DNA of 64,000 nt, taken from positions 460,696 to 524,695 of the forward strand of contig LSRX01000475.1 of the NCBI GenBank assembly GCA_001939145.1, given 5' to 3'. Shown here in pieces: positions 32,336 through 44,393 of the stretch; positions within the stretch are counted from its first letter, which is position 1, and each line of letters opens with the position of its first letter. The notes under the pieces were generated by a model. It was given only the letters and a program-made list of their open reading frames with translations, did no database searches and was not told where the DNA came from. A program made the position numbers and the translations under genes. The DNA comes from Symbiodinium microadriaticum (taxonomy: Eukaryota > Sar > Dinophyceae > Suessiales > Symbiodiniaceae).

Positions 32336-32499
32336 CGGACCTGGTTCTCTCAATGTAAGTGCCCGCTGGCTGCTAGCTTTGTAGGTTTTCAGCATTCTCT
32401 CTCCCTCCCGTTCTCTGTCTTTCTATCTATCTTTCGTATCCGTTTGTGTGCACACATGTGCTGGGGAAGTTTGCTGTCATTCAAAATGCGTACATATAC

Positions 32500-32780
32500 A
32501 TGCACTCCTACCTACCTACCTACCTACCTACCTACCTACCTGCCTACCTACGTGCCGAATTGCCCACGTACCTAGATGCATAGACACACACATGTACAAA
32601 TACTTCATTCCATACACACAAACATACATACATGCAGACAGACAGGCATACGTCATATGTACATACACTGGTATGTCGATAGAACAGCAATAAAGTCTCT
32701 ATGTGGGTACACGCACACACACGCACATGCTTAAACAGTTGTCAGTATAGCTGTGTGTACGTGCATGTTTGTGTATGCCA
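32500..32780. repeat. CCTA tetranucleotide run and degenerate CA/CATA sequence
   Basis: About ten CCTA/CTAC units at 32,509-32,552, then degenerate CATA/ACAC/TGTG words to about 32,780. Confidence 0.8.
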
Positions 32781-32824
32781 TTATGAGTGCCAACCCCTGT
32801 CCTTTTGTTTACGTTGCTCCTCGC

Positions 32825-33045
32825 AAAATTCACATTTTTTTCACAGATTCTCCACCCCCTTGATTCACAGATTTTTTTGACATCACAGATTCCCCACCCC
32901 TAGATTCACAGATTTTTTTGTATTCACAAATTGTTTCACAAATGTTTCACAGATTCTCCACCCCCTTGATTCACAGATTCTTTTGACATCACAGATTCTC
33001 GACCCCCTTGATTCACAAATTTTTCACAGAAATAAATATTTTGCT
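32825..33045. repeat. CACAGATT family, block 3 (TTCACAGATT orientation)
   Basis: Several units of the type TTGATTCACAGATTTTTTTG followed by CATCACAGATTCCCCACCCC. The orientation is opposite to the right arm of block 2. Confidence 0.85.
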
Positions 33046-33491
33046 TGCCCCCAGTGTGTACCTATATTCAAGGTTATAATGCTAGTCTAGAAGCCCAGAA
33101 TTTTCGACGCCCCGGAAACGGGGATTTGAGCCCTGCCACACCCCTGCACGTACCGCCAGCCTCCGGCTTCGGCTTCTTGTGACGTCCTTTAGGCCGAGGG
33201 TTCGACCTGCAAAGCGCAACGTAAGTGGCAGCACGCATCGTGTTGAATCAGCTTGCGTGATGCGGTGTCGCAGCATCAGTGCATAGGAATTGCAACCCAT
33301 GTGCGGTGAACAAACCCAACGAAAAGGGCAGAAGTAGAGCAGAAAGAAGTCTTGGTGGCACAGGGAGCGTCCATCACAGCCAAATTCAAAATAGGGTTCA
33401 CGAAGCCGTCGTGCCATTAGAGCGGCGTTTAGGTCCTAACCGCGTCGATTTCAGTAGTCCGGAGTCCGGGTTTCAGACCCAGGATGCTTTG

Positions 33492-33563
33492 AGGTTTAGG
33501 GTTTAGAGGTTTAGGGGTTTAGGGTTTAGGGGTTTTAGGGGTTTAGGGTTTCGGGGTTTTAGG
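33492..33563. repeat. interstitial TTTAGGG tract
   Basis: About nine TTTAGGG units with one-base insertions (TTTAGAGG, TTTAGGGG, TTTTAGGG). Confidence 0.9.
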
Positions 33564-34429
33564 GTCCAAAGCTGCAGCCCCGCACCGACGCCTGAACTCC
33601 CTGGACGGGCCTGGCGCGCCCAGGTGGCAGAGGGACCTTCTGCAAGCCGTCGCCTGCAGCTAAATCTTCAGGGCTTTATGAGTTACAGCTTGACTCAAGT
33701 TTAGTCTACCAAAAGTTGTGAGTAATTATTAACCATAGGACCAAAGTTATACAAGTACCAAAAATGACACTAACATAGTCAAACGGAAGACCTCTTCCCC
33801 AGGCTCCACATGTATTTGAGGCACCGGCTAGCTCCAATTGCTTGGAACTCGGACAAGGCCGGGGAATAGTCCTCCAGAGGCCAGACAGCTTCGGGCGTTC
33901 ATTGGGCTTGGGATCTGATTTCAGTCAGTGTTACCTAAACCCTAAACCCCTAAACCCTAAACCCTCTGCCGTCTTTGGGATCATCTTCTGCGGAACTATC
34001 GTACCGACATTGGCAAACCCTCTTCGCAACAAGCAGCAATCTGAGGAAACACGAGTGCCAATACAGGCTTGTCGACCCCACTATCTCAATTTTCCATCTC
34101 AGTCCCAACACTAGGTCGTCAGCCTGACTCATGCTCATCTCAGTAGGAGTTGCTGATCCCATTTAAGCATCCCTCGGTGCCTCTTCCATATACCCTTAAA
34201 GCAAAGAGCCCAACCCCAAGTTTAGAACACCAAAAACACAGAAGCCCCAAACCTTGCGGGCCTGAAGGCCTGGTCGTGGGGGAAGCTCGTAGTCACGAGA
34301 GCCATCCTCGGGACCAGCTGCGTGCTTGGGCTTTGGGGTTGGGCCAGGACGTGATGAGAAAACATGAGAAACGGGGTTTTCGGGCGGTATGGCAATGCAT
34401 AGCTACATAAAACTTATTCAGTGGTGGAG
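33564..34429. other. no recognisable gene; CCCTAAA tract at 33,935-33,963
   Basis: Contains four CCCTAAA-type units near 33,935-33,963, opposite in orientation to the tract at 33,492. Short ORFs are unsupported. Confidence 0.5.
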
Positions 34430-34488
34430 AACAGCACCACTACACCACTGACGACGACCACGACCACTGCTGCTACGACTACGACTAG
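34430..34488. repeat. ACC/ACG/ACT triplet tract
   Basis: Reads NSTTTPLTTTTTTTAATTTT in the plus frame, like the Thr-rich linkers of the giant gene, and lies 80 bp upstream of a Cys-containing frame. It could be a coding linker or simple repeat. Confidence 0.5.
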
Positions 34489-34567
34489 CTAGGTTATATA
34501 TACTGAGGCCAATACACAATGACTTTGGAGAGCTTCTTTCATGCTCAGTAGCCCTGCCGTGATTGGT

Positions 34568-34723
34568 GACTGTCGCGCGGTCCTACACAATCCTTCATCC
34601 CAGGACAACGCCGAAGACTTTCTTCAAGGGTACTGCGCCCTCATGCCTGGAAAAGCACCGGAACTGGACTCCGAACGTTGCTTGTGCAAAGACGACGAGA
34701 GCAGCAGCAGCCTAAGGGCTTGA
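34568..34723 (+). CDS. candidate Cys-containing exon
   Basis: The plus frame includes DCRAVLHNPSSQD, then GYCALMPGKAPELDSERCLC followed by KDDE. The C-L-C pattern resembles the KCLC and QCLC segments of the exons at 3,735 and 7,655. Splice ends are unresolved. If real, it would place a plus-strand gene to the right of the AT island. Confidence 0.3.
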   Translation, partial: DCRAVLHNPSSQDNAEDFLQGYCALMPGKAPELDSERCLCKDDESSSSLRA

Positions 34724-35750
34724 GATAGCAGCAACGACCCGCTCTTGCCGAATCAACTTCTTCCGATGACTCCGAAAGCCGAGGTTGTAAACCCCAGCAT
34801 CCCTGAACCCTAAACCTTCAGAACATGAGTCGCCCTCAAACCACGGCTCCTCCAGGCAGTCCCGGTTGGATTGCGGTGAGCCCAGACCTGGGACGTTTAG
34901 GCATCTTACAGGCTTTGAGCCTTTCGACATTTCGTTTGGGCTTGAGGTGTGTTGAGTCCGGATCTAGGCTTGAGCAGTTGGTTTGCAGTTTGACGCTTGA
35001 CTTGTCCAGTCCTCTGCCACTTTGTAAGCTCTGTCAGGCTTCGACCAGTGAAAACGTGCTCCATTGACTGTTGCGGAGGGAGTGCCTAAGTGCAAGAATA
35101 TGGTCGGGACCGACCCTATTATGACAAATATTACTATCATGGTTGTTACTACGGTAAATAATGTTACTATTGTTATTACTGTGAATGTTAGTTGTGATTG
35201 TTAGTATTATCACGATTGCAATTCTTGCTACTATTGTTATTTCTAGTGTTCTCACCAGTTATTCGTCTTATTTTTGTTTTTCACTATCATTTTTGTGTAC
35301 TTTCATACTCTAAGCCATGGGAGCGAACAGAAGCCTAATCAGGATGGCCAGGACCGCTGAGCTCGACAGCTGCTGTTTGCACTCCCGACTCTTGGTTTCG
35401 TCTGCTTCGGGTTTGGGGTGTAGGGTTGAGGGGTTGATGGAGTTTTTTAAAAAGAGTATGAAAAAATAGATAATCATGATTATAACAGTACTAGGAAGGA
35501 GACCATGGCCCAGGAGTAAGAAGCCGAAGCTCAAGCACTGATGTGAAAATGCTATTGGTCCCTGAGTCTCTCATGATTTTCTAGTTATTAGCACTGGCAG
35601 GGAGCTATAAGCACACCTTTTAATTCAGTCGAGCTTCAAAGAGGCACTGCGCTGATCACGCGCTTCGCTGCTGGCTTCCCATCCCAGACAACGCCTCGCG
35701 CGAGGGTTCAAAGGATTTCAAAGGCCTGGAGACTCTTTTGTGGAATGCAA
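34724..35750. other. no recognisable gene; AT-richer stretch
   Basis: At 35,100-35,300 the sequence is TTA/ATT/GTT-rich. A GGTTTGGGGTGTAGGG-like degraded telomere word lies near 35,410. No ORF supported. Confidence 0.5.
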
Positions 35751-35754
35751 GCTT

Positions 35755-35880
35755 CCATATATATATATATATATATATATATACTAATTATTACATATTA
35801 TATTATATGCAATTATATATACATAATAGTAATAATAATAATACTTGTTAATTATTATTATTATTATTACTATTTTATGA
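35755..35880. repeat. (TA)n and ATT/TAA tract
   Basis: About 14 TA dinucleotides at 35,756-35,783, then TATTA, TAA and ATT triplets up to about 35,875. Confidence 0.9.
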
Positions 35881-36119
35881 CTATCATTTGGGGGTTTCCG
35901 GCTTAGGGTCCAGCCCGCTTCCCGCTTCCCTGCTACTTTGCCGTTCTCTGGTGTGTGGATATTGGCAGGTCTGATCGCGCTGAGTGTTTGGGGTCCGCGC
36001 GAAAGCTTCCCCGAATATGCCCGTGTGCTGAATAAGAACCAAGGCCGCGCTTGTCAAGGCGTGCAGTTGCTGGGACGTTAACTACCTGGGTGCTAGTAAT
36101 TGCTAGTTTTTGTGCTGTT

Positions 36120-36190
36120 AACTACTGCTACGACGACGACGACGACGACTACGACTGCTGCTGCTGCTTCTACTGCTACGACGACGAGGT
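36120..36190. repeat. ACG/GCT triplet tract
   Basis: Six ACG, four GCT and three further ACG triplets. In one frame it reads Thr- and Ala-rich (TTTTTTTAAAASTATTT), similar to the linker tracts at 14,400 and 23,838. Confidence 0.7.
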
Positions 36191-36344
36191 AGTAGGAGCT
36201 ACTTTAACTTTCCACTCCTGCTATGATTCTATGAGTATCTTTACTGTAGTACTGTAGTGCAGAAGTCCAGGTCGTCCTAAACTCCTCAACCCTATAAACC
36301 TCCACACCTTAAACGCCGAAACCCCGAAACCCTCAAGCCTTAAA

Positions 36345-36398
36345 CCGAAACGCCCTAAACATCAACCCTAAACCCCAATACCTAAACCCTTAAATCCG
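36345..36398. repeat. degenerate CCCTAAA tract
   Basis: Five to six CCCTAAA-like units with changes, ending directly at a MITE-like element. Confidence 0.75.
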
Positions 36399-36400
36399 TA

Positions 36401-36503
36401 ATGTAGGGGCTTGCATGACTCGAACAGGGTCTCGGTATACTATAACTGTACTAAGAAACTCAAAAACAACATTGATACCAGTAATTGTTTAAGCCCCTAT
36501 AGT
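36401..36503. mobile_element. MITE-like family 1, copy 3
   Basis: About 103 bp with ends ATGTAGGGGCTTGCA and GTTTAAGCCCCTATAG forming an imperfect terminal inverted repeat. The interior is diverged from the other copies. Confidence 0.65.
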
Positions 36504-36593
36504 AAATCCTCTGAAGGCCCGGCCCTGTGGCTGTGCTTTCGTCGCTCGCTGCCGCAAATCCGGCAGAGCCTCTGAGGGTGTTGCAAAAAGACC

Positions 36594-36613
36594 CTTAGGG
36601 TTTAGGGTTTAGG
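36594..36613. repeat. short TTTAGGG tract
   Basis: Nearly three TTTAGGG units. Confidence 0.8.
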
Positions 36614-37284
36614 GGCCCCGAAGCTCAGGTGGTCGGACAACTTCTGCTGCTGTTGAGAACCAAGTTGCTGTTTCTACGGCTGTGGTAGTTGGTTTTTGTT
36701 GTAGTTGCAGCTACATGTGCTGTTTCTGTTGCTATACTTGCTTGTTCTGCTGCTGATCTTAATGCTTTCGTTTGCTGTGTTCTTGCTAACATGGTTGTCA
36801 TTGTTGTTATTCTTCTTGCTGTTGCTAAGGGCAATGCCAGGGAGTTGGAGGCGATCTTTGACCTATGTGATTGTAGAGGGTGACAGGCGTTCATTGTTGA
36901 TCGGCCACTTGTGCTAGTCTGTTTCTCGTCGACTTGGTTAGAGGGCCCCTTGCTTGGTTTTGCGGTAGGTTACCGCTAAACCCTTCTTCTCTCTTCCCGC
37001 TCCCACTTCTCCTGACATCCTTTCTCCTCTTGTTCGTCGTGGTAGCATGGTGGTGCTGATTATGAAGTCAATGGATGAAGGGGCGGGACATTTCCTTCGG
37101 AGGAGCCCTCCGGGCGAGTTTGGAATCATTTGCAACCTGCCGATGTGGATCCCCCGAGGTTCGGGGAGAGTTTTCGACGTGCCCTCTAAATTGAAACTTG
37201 CAGCGTCAGTCTGCAAATCTGCATCTATCGCGAAGTGCTGATTCCAAGTCAACAGTCGCCCCACCGCATCTGCGGGTGCCCTCA

Positions 37285-37422
37285 CTCGTGGAACTGCGAA
37301 GTGGCATCTCTGCATATGTGTACTCCCACTTTGTTTTGCTGCCGGAGAACTCGAAAAGCCTGCGTCCCGAAGATGCTGGCTTGCAGCCCAGTCTAAGTCT
37401 TCATTTGTACATGCACACTGAG
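37285..37422 (+). CDS. weak exon candidate
   Basis: An open plus frame (SLVELRSGISAYVYSHFVLL, then PENSKSLRPEDAGLQ) ends at GAG/GTGAGC, a good GT donor. No family recognised, and the opposite strand is also open here. Included only as a possible exon. Confidence 0.2.
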
Positions 37423-37610
37423 GTGAGCAAACAGGCATACTACGTTGAGACAACGGAGACATGCATACATAGATACATATTCCAGCAGAAACATACGAAG
37501 ACACACACACACACACACAGAGAGACAAACACACGCCCATAGCTGCGGTCCCTGCTTGCCTGCAGTCGCAGCGGCGCCGGCTCGGGGGATGGTTGAGGCA
37601 GCACCTCCGA

Positions 37611-37715
37611 GTAGGGGCCTTAATAATTAGAATAGGGTTTTGGGGCACATGAAATTATAATGATAAGGAGCCCCCAAAATATAGTATAGGTAACTAATAT
37701 TAAGGCCCCCTAGAT
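37611..37715. mobile_element. MITE-like family 1, copy 4
   Basis: About 105 bp from GTAGGGGCCTTAATAATTAG to ATTAAGGCCCCCTAGATTAG. The best-preserved inverted ends of the family after copy 1, with which it aligns in reverse orientation. Confidence 0.75.
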
Positions 37716-37817
37716 TAGACACAGGCTGCTGCGGTCTCGGGTTTAGACCAAATCGTTGGGGCTGTCAAGGCGTAATCCGGCGACTCCAGGGTGGTGCTTT
37801 GGCGAAATGCTCGAGCG

Positions 37818-37841
37818 GTTTAGGGTTTGGGGTTTAGGGTT
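37818..37841. repeat. short TTTAGGG tract
   Basis: GGTTTAGGGTTTGGGGTTTAGGG, three units with one change. Confidence 0.75.
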
Positions 37842-39345
37842 CGAGTCGAGCTGTCTGTCGGCCCGTGTGCTAAGCATGGGGCTTGGAGGGCTCAGTTTCG
37901 GGGGTCGCAGGACACTCGAAGCCTTATTTCATCCATCGACTGTCTATTCCTTTCCCTCTTTGAGTTCTGGCCTCGCCGCAGTTTCAGGTTTACAGGAGGA
38001 TGCACTAGATATGATTGGACCATCGACCAGATATTTCAATTTCATTACCTGCAGTTCGACGAGGCATTCAGGGCAACACGAGTCGCAAGACATTCAGCAG
38101 AAACCCTATCCCAACTCCAGTAGCACCGTATGACAGCCAATGATGCCGAGAGCTTAGAGTCATACTGGCAATAGTACGCAGAATGCTATATACTGGCAAA
38201 ATGCGCATTCCCAATCGCCCTTGCCGGCCTCTGGTGCAGGGCCGGGCCTGTTTGCTGCTTGCTCGGCTCTTGGGACAAAGACGAGAATCTCCGGATGATG
38301 GGTTAGAGGCTTTCTAGTTTGCAGAATGTGAAGGGCTTGAGAATCTGTCGTTGCGAAGCAAACGCCTTCAGCTTCGAGCTTATGGCTTTCGACTTTCTGT
38401 TTTGAAGAAGTCTTCAAGATTCAAGATCCGAACATGCCTTACTGCAGCCTACTGCTTGTCAGCGATACCCGGATTCAGTTCAGTTGTCCCCGAGATGTGG
38501 GGGCCAAAGATTGAGAGTTGGATCCTGACAGCTTCGACATGGAGACGAACCATTCCTTGTTCTTGCTGGCTATTTCATGGCTTAAGAACTGCACTCTATA
38601 GCTTGAAACGCCAAGCCGGTGCGACCATTCTTTCCGAAGCCTAAGCGAGGGAGCGTCGTCGAGCCAGGGTGCTTAGGAAGTTATGCCATTCGAGGTTTCA
38701 GGTGTGTTACACCCCAATTTCTGCGATTCGCTCTGTTGGCAGGAAGTCGCGAAGCCAAAAGTCGCTGGATGTCATCACAGTTCTGAAAGAAGCTTTTTGG
38801 GTCGCCTGTAGATCCGCGGTGTTGCTGCGACTGGCTGCTGAGGCTCCTGCGACATGGCGATGGTGTCTAGTCTTGGGCTTGAGGGCTAATTACTCGTGGG
38901 CTGGAAACGAAGGGCCACAGGGACAACACGTACTGAGGGGTGATACGAAGACGAGGCTGGGTTGGAGCATGTGCATCATCATGTTGAACTCCTCTCTGGA
39001 GGGTCTTCTTTGCCAGCCCAAGTGCGCCCTGCTCTGAGGGAGTTGTGCAAAAGCACAGAGCCTTCTGCATCCGATCCTTGATGTCACTTCTGTCCACTGC
39101 CTCTGTCGCGGTCGCGGTGTCTGCATACGCCATACCACACCGATGAAGCCTGCATGTCCATGCGAAGCCTGTGGTTGACTTCCACGTGCCTGACAGAATC
39201 TAACATGTGCATAAGCCCCCGGTTTCCTACTGCTGTGTCAGTTGCTTTTCAACGGCGGCCGCTACGGATACTTTGGCACCAGATGCGAACCCGACACAAA
39301 TGTTACGTATGTGATTCCCAGAGTTAAAGAGCTAACAGCGACACT
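37842..39345. other. no recognisable gene
   Basis: Balanced composition with unsupported ORFs up to about 120 codons on the plus strand. Near 39,242 a short frame (GGRYGYFGTRCEPDTNVTYV) looks protein-like but has no resolved exon ends. Confidence 0.4.
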
Positions 39346-39405
39346 GAGAATCGTCATCATCATCATAACCATCATCATCATCATCATCACCATCATCATC
39401 ATCCG
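39346..39405. repeat. CAT/ATC triplet tract
   Basis: About 17 imperfect CAT/ATC triplets. Confidence 0.9.
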
Positions 39406-39968
39406 TCATCAGCACAACAGGACAAGTAAAGCTGAGGCCCGGACCCTGAGCCCGACCTGCTAGAACCCAGAAGTATCGATCTAGTATTGCTTGAAAAAAG
39501 ACATTAAAGTAGCTGTCATTCGCTATAGCAGTCACAAACAAACACCCCAAACCCTCAAACCAAGTATGAGGATCCCTGAAAGAGCAAAGTAGCGAAAATT
39601 GACCTGTAAAACCCAGCCGTTAAGCCCCCAAACCCAACTCAAAACGGCCGGGACTTACAAAGCAGTGAGCAGGCACTTACGGCGCTTTGCTATTAGGCCA
39701 GTAGCTTGTAGCCCTTCTCCCATCCGACTTGGAAAGTCTGCAGGTCCTGCAAACCAACACCTATACCCTACAAACTCCACAAGCACCCATATAAAGCCCC
39801 AAGAGACCGCACAGTGAATGAATTCTGAATTCCTCCCTTCATGAAAAAAAAATTCCAACTAAGCCCGAAAATACGAATCCACAATCCCAAACCCCAAGCG
39901 CTACAGCCTCAAGTCCTCACAACTCCAAAAAACTTGCCCAACGCATCCTGCACCCATCTGCACCCCAC

Positions 39969-40086
39969 TACAGGGGCCTTGATTCTTATAGGATTTCGGG
40001 GTATAGAAAACAGTATAAACACAGTAAGGATCCCCAGGAAAAACACAACTTAGAAATTATATGTAACTATGTAGGCCCCGATATTG
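39969..40086. mobile_element. MITE-like family 1, copy 5
   Basis: About 118 bp with ends ACAGGGGCCTTGATT and ATGTAGGCCCCGATATT. The interior retains TAGGATTTCGGGG and AAGGATCCCC near the family positions. Confidence 0.65.
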
Positions 40087-40107
40087 ATCAGTGATCTTGC
40101 AAGTCCT

Positions 40108-40310
40108 AAACCCTATAAAACCCTAAACCAAAGCAGGCGCCTCGGCGTTCGCTGCTGGTGGAATCGCTCCGAGGCCGGTGGCCACGAGGATTTTCATACA
40201 GATCTGAGGTTCCGGGTTTGGGGTCTAGGGTTCAGGATTTAGGGTTTAGGGTCTATAGGGTTCAGGGTTTAGGGTTTGCATGGGGTCTAGGAGTCTAGGG
40301 TTCAAGGTTT
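40108..40310. repeat. paired telomere-type tracts in opposite orientation
   Basis: CCCTATAAAACCCTAAACC at 40,109-40,130 is followed, after about 80 bp, by a TTTAGGG-orientation tract at 40,214-40,310 with variants such as GGGTCTAGGGTTCAGGA. Confidence 0.8.
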
Positions 40311-41934
40311 GTATACCGTGTGCGCGCAACGGGAGCGCCTTTTACTTTAAGATTATAGCGGTGCACCACTTATCGCACGCTTGCCATGCAGTCCACTCCC
40401 CAACCACCCCAACTATTTTCGTTTGTTTTTTGAGTGCCTTGTTCCGTCTGACTAATGGTATCCGGAACCTCATGGTTCGAGGAGACGAGCTAGCCCACTC
40501 GTTCGTTCCTCTGGAATTTCTGCCCCTGAGTCATTCTCCGAAGTCATGGACTCCAGTTGTGTATACTGACCCGGCTCCATCTCATCCATCGTGGCCACCC
40601 CTGTTCCACCGTCACTGCTTCCAACTATTCTCAATTAGGGTTTAGGGTTCAACCCCCAAACCCCTCAAAACGGTTTTCTTGCTCTCTGCTTCCCTTCGCG
40701 GCTCTACATAACAAGGATTACGTTCACAGCAAACCACAGCTGAGATGGATCGGCGTCAGGTTGTGGGTCCTCGCGGCCTGTGCTGGCCGCTCGACGAGAA
40801 GTGAAGGTTTCCAACAGACAGTTTGGGCCCGCGCCCTGTAAGGCATTGAACAAGCGCCCCAAGGAGGCCCCCAACCCCTGTTAGTCGTTGTTTTGGGTCC
40901 AGGGTTTGGGACGGTTTGTGCTTACTTTTGGGGTTCGAGGTTCTTTAGGATTCTGGGCTGAGGCTTGATTGAGGGGATGGGCGTTATTTGGAGCCAGGTC
41001 AGGGCGTAAATGAGGGCTTTCCTGCGTTTACGTGCTCTGGGTTGAGGGCTTAGGGCTGCGGGGATGAAGGGGCTTTGTCGGAACTCTTGAATCAGGATTT
41101 CGGGGCGCGGTGTTAGCGTTCAGAGTTCGCCTGAGACCATGATGATGGCGGCGACATGTCGTCATGACTGCACTTCTGAAGACCAGCTCTAAAGTTCTAA
41201 AGCAGGCATGCTCTCTCTCCTTGGAGCCTACCCTCAGGAAAAAACACACACTCAAATGAAATTAATGGCGGTCATGGGGCCTCGAACCTTACTCCGGTCA
41301 TTGGCTACTGTTTGGGCTGCTGCTATGATTTTCCTTTGCTAATTGCTCTTGGGTGTGTTGTTTCACAGAGTTGAAAGCTGTGGACGTCCTAAATCCTAAA
41401 CGGCTTACACATCTAAGCCCCTGACCCGAACCCGCTCAAATTTGCTGCTCAACCCCCTAAATCGCATATAATTCCTTAACGACTGGAAAGACGGCTGCTG
41501 CGTCTGAATTTCTGCCTGTACCACCCGCCAAAGGTTCATCATTTTCTCGAGGACTGGCCCGACTCTAACCTCCCACGCCAAGCCCAAGCTTCAAGCTCTG
41601 CAAACAATCCTTATCAGGTATCTCTAATTACAAGGAGTGTGCATACATAGATTAAAACTTAGACACATATATCCATACCTATAAAAATACGACACGACAA
41701 AACGCCACTAACCCTGAAGCCTTAAGCCCCAAAGCACTTACGGCGCCGCATGCCCTGCCTCCACCGAGGGTGCTTCGCGGTACCTGCCAAGTTATGGCAA
41801 TAAAGTTGCGCAGCGGGTTGACGAGGAGAGCATACGGCGATGTTCTAGTCGAGAGCAAATGATATGTACTTCACTTGCGCTGCTACACACCTTGTAACAG
41901 CACTAGCTGCAGCAGTAGCAGTTGCACAAGCAGG
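40311..41934. other. no recognisable gene
   Basis: Several short ORFs, none with a recognisable domain. Degraded TTTAGGG words occur near 40,636-40,650 and 40,895-40,945. Confidence 0.4.
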
Positions 41935-42542
41935 ACCTTTCTGGTCAGGCTAGAACAACCCCTCTTGCCCGAAGAAGGCCAACATAGTTACGTTTGTCAC
42001 ACGGCTGGCAGACTGCAGCCAGGGTGCATGTGCATGAACCAGCGATGGTCATCAATCTCCGTGGACCTGAAGATCACCGTGCCCGCGATGAGTTGAAGGG
42101 CTAGGGTTTTCGGCTGACGTCTATACGTGCACCCCACCGCTCGATCTATATGACACACTGTACCAGCCACAACATCATCAAGTGAGATGCTGAACCCACC
42201 TTCGGCTCTCTGAGGGCAGACCAAGGACAGAGGAATCGGGCACAGACTCTCAGTTCCAGACAGTACGTGGGCTTTCACACAACGCGCAACAAGCAGGCGC
42301 GAGCATTTAACCTGTCTGAAAAACCATGGCCCGTTCACGCCGACTGAAGCGGAGGCTTGAAGGATGTCTGACGGGTAGGACATCGCAAGGCCCCGTGTCC
42401 CTGACGCCCTCGGCCACACCACCCTAGCCCCGCTTTGGCCGGCCGTGGGGGTGCGAACACTCCGCACTTTGCAGCAGTCTGTTCCACCTGATTGTCGCAT
42501 CCCGCCAGCAGAAGCCCCGAAATCCATCTGTAGCCGCACCAT
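41935..42542. other. two overlapping weak ORFs, no gene assigned
   Basis: The plus frame at 41,935-42,096 contains SYVCHTAGRLQPGCMCMNQR, a Cys-x-Cys pattern. The minus strand is open from 42,542 to 41,997 (181 codons) and overlaps it. Neither shows a family I recognise, and only one can be coding over the overlap. Confidence 0.25.
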
Positions 42543-43430
42543 AACAGCTCATTGATCCTTTAACACAATATTGTGGCGACAGCACTTGAAGAGGCGTCGT
42601 GGAAGACAACGCAAGGCAAAGACTCTTGCACTCGTGCAGACTGCATGATTCGCAAGAAAGCGCCTCTTGCTAGCGTCCTTGCATTGTATCCATGCTGGTT
42701 ATCGGCATCATCTTTGCTACATGTCAATGTCATAGCCACTGCATTTAGCTTCACCGCCATCCCGGACACAAAACGGCTGGAGCCAAAGCTCCTTTTCGTT
42801 CAGATGCACAGCAGCCTGTGCTCTGGGAGTGAGGAAAGGCGGTGCGGCATTTACCTTCCGACTATTGCAAGTGATTCAGCACTACTGTTCTAAAAGTATC
42901 GCCCTGTCTTCGGCCAGATTTACATTAATCAGTTCAATATCGACTACGACTACGACTCTGATCATGATAATTTTGACACTTGTACAGTTCCTGCTCCTCA
43001 ATCTGACGGTCATTGTCACCGTCGTGAGCGTGATTGCAGTGTGCTTTATGCTCGCATTGTGGCTGCTGGTGGCAGCAGCACGCGTGCCATGACCTGTCGC
43101 TGCATGTGTTGGCTTTCAGTGATGTGAAACACGCCGAGCCCCAGGCTTGAAAAGATCCTCGAGTTCTGGGACCAGTGCTAAGAATCCTGCAGTCATGTCA
43201 AGGGCTCTGAAGCGCGGGCAGTGATCGCCAAACTTAGCAATGCTGACATCAACGTCCTCTGCAGCCGAATGCAGCATGAAAGCCCTACCTAAGTACGTAA
43301 GCTATCTGAGCCCTATATCCTCCTAGCAACAGGCTGATCCAACTCAAGATGAGACTCTAGGCCCTGGACCATGGCCTCCGCAACTTCGGCTCAGGTCCCC
43401 AGAACTCCGGAAACCCGTAGCGTCCAACAA
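42543..43430. other. no recognisable gene
   Basis: Short ORFs only. A hydrophobic Val/Leu/Ile-rich plus frame near 42,930-43,080 follows from an ACT/GTC-rich composition and is not called. Confidence 0.4.
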
Positions 43431-43434
43431 ACGC

Positions 43435-43487
43435 ACAAACAAACAAATAAACACACACACACACAAATATATAGATCTCCTTTATCT

Positions 43488-43523
<36 letters not shown>

Positions 43524-44010
43524 CACACATACACACACATACACACGTACACACACACACACACACACATACACACATACATGCATACATGCATACATGC
43601 ATACGTACATACAGAAATGCATATGTGTGCACACATGACAATGAACACCTAAGAGCTAACAGACTCCAAGATCGGGTAGTGCAACCCGCCATATACATAT
43701 TATATACATATATCTATATCTATATCTGTCAACCGCTCCGGCCCTCTTCTGCTGCACCATGTATGTATGTATGTATGTATGAATGTATGTATGTATGTAT
43801 GTATACTCGTACACAGTCACTAATTCTTGTTTATTCTATGTGCAGAAGGAATGAAGCTTTAGTGCACACAACAGATAACGATGTTTACATCTGTGCATAT
43901 CTGTGTATATATATATACACATACACAGTTGTATGTGTGTGTATATATATATATGTATGTATGTATAAATGTATGTATGTATGTATGTATGTATGTACAT
44001 AATATACAGA
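43435..44010. repeat. CA / TA / CATA / TGTA microsatellite cluster
   Basis: Successive CA runs, a TA run at 43,505-43,521, ATAC and CATG words, then TATG arrays at 43,758-43,803 and 43,955-43,998, with unique gaps. Confidence 0.9.
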
Positions 44011-44290
44011 GATAGATAGCTAGTTAGATAGATAGATAGATAGCGAGAGAGAGAGAGAGAGGTAGATAGGCATGTAGATAGACAGATAGACAGGTAGCTA
44101 GGCAGGTCGGTAGCTAGATAGATCGATAGATACGTAGAAAAGTAGATAGATAGTTAGATGACAGATAGATAAACAGATAGATAAATAGATTTAGCTAGAT
44201 AGGTAGATAGATAGATAGATAGACAGATAGATAGATAGATAGATAGATAGAGAATACATGGCCAGGTAGATGGATAGATAGATAGACAGA
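44011..44290. repeat. GATA tetranucleotide array
   Basis: About 280 bp of GATA/TAGA units with interspersed GAGA, CAGA and GTAG variants. Confidence 0.95.
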
Positions 44291-44298
44291 AAGATGTA

Positions 44299-44393
44299 CA
44301 CCCTAAACTTAAAACCCTAAAGCCCTAAACCCTAAAACCCTAAAGCCCTAAAACCCTAAACCCTAAAGCCCTAAACCCTAAGCCCCTAAACTC
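44299..44393. repeat. interstitial CCCTAAA tract
   Basis: About 12 units of CCCTAAA, CCCTAAAG or CCCTAAAA, in the orientation opposite to the 33,492 tract. Confidence 0.9.

Noticed and set aside
31570..32395. Repeated ORFs (GTDFSQIWG-type) in the CACAGATT array
   Set aside because: They are translations of the foldback repeat and occur on both strands with equal quality, so they follow from the repeat and are not genes.
36938..37648. 236-codon minus ORF, one of the longest in the window
   Set aside because: It runs through a CA repeat and into a MITE-like element, and shows no domain. Length alone is weak evidence in a genome with so few stop codons in GC-rich parts.
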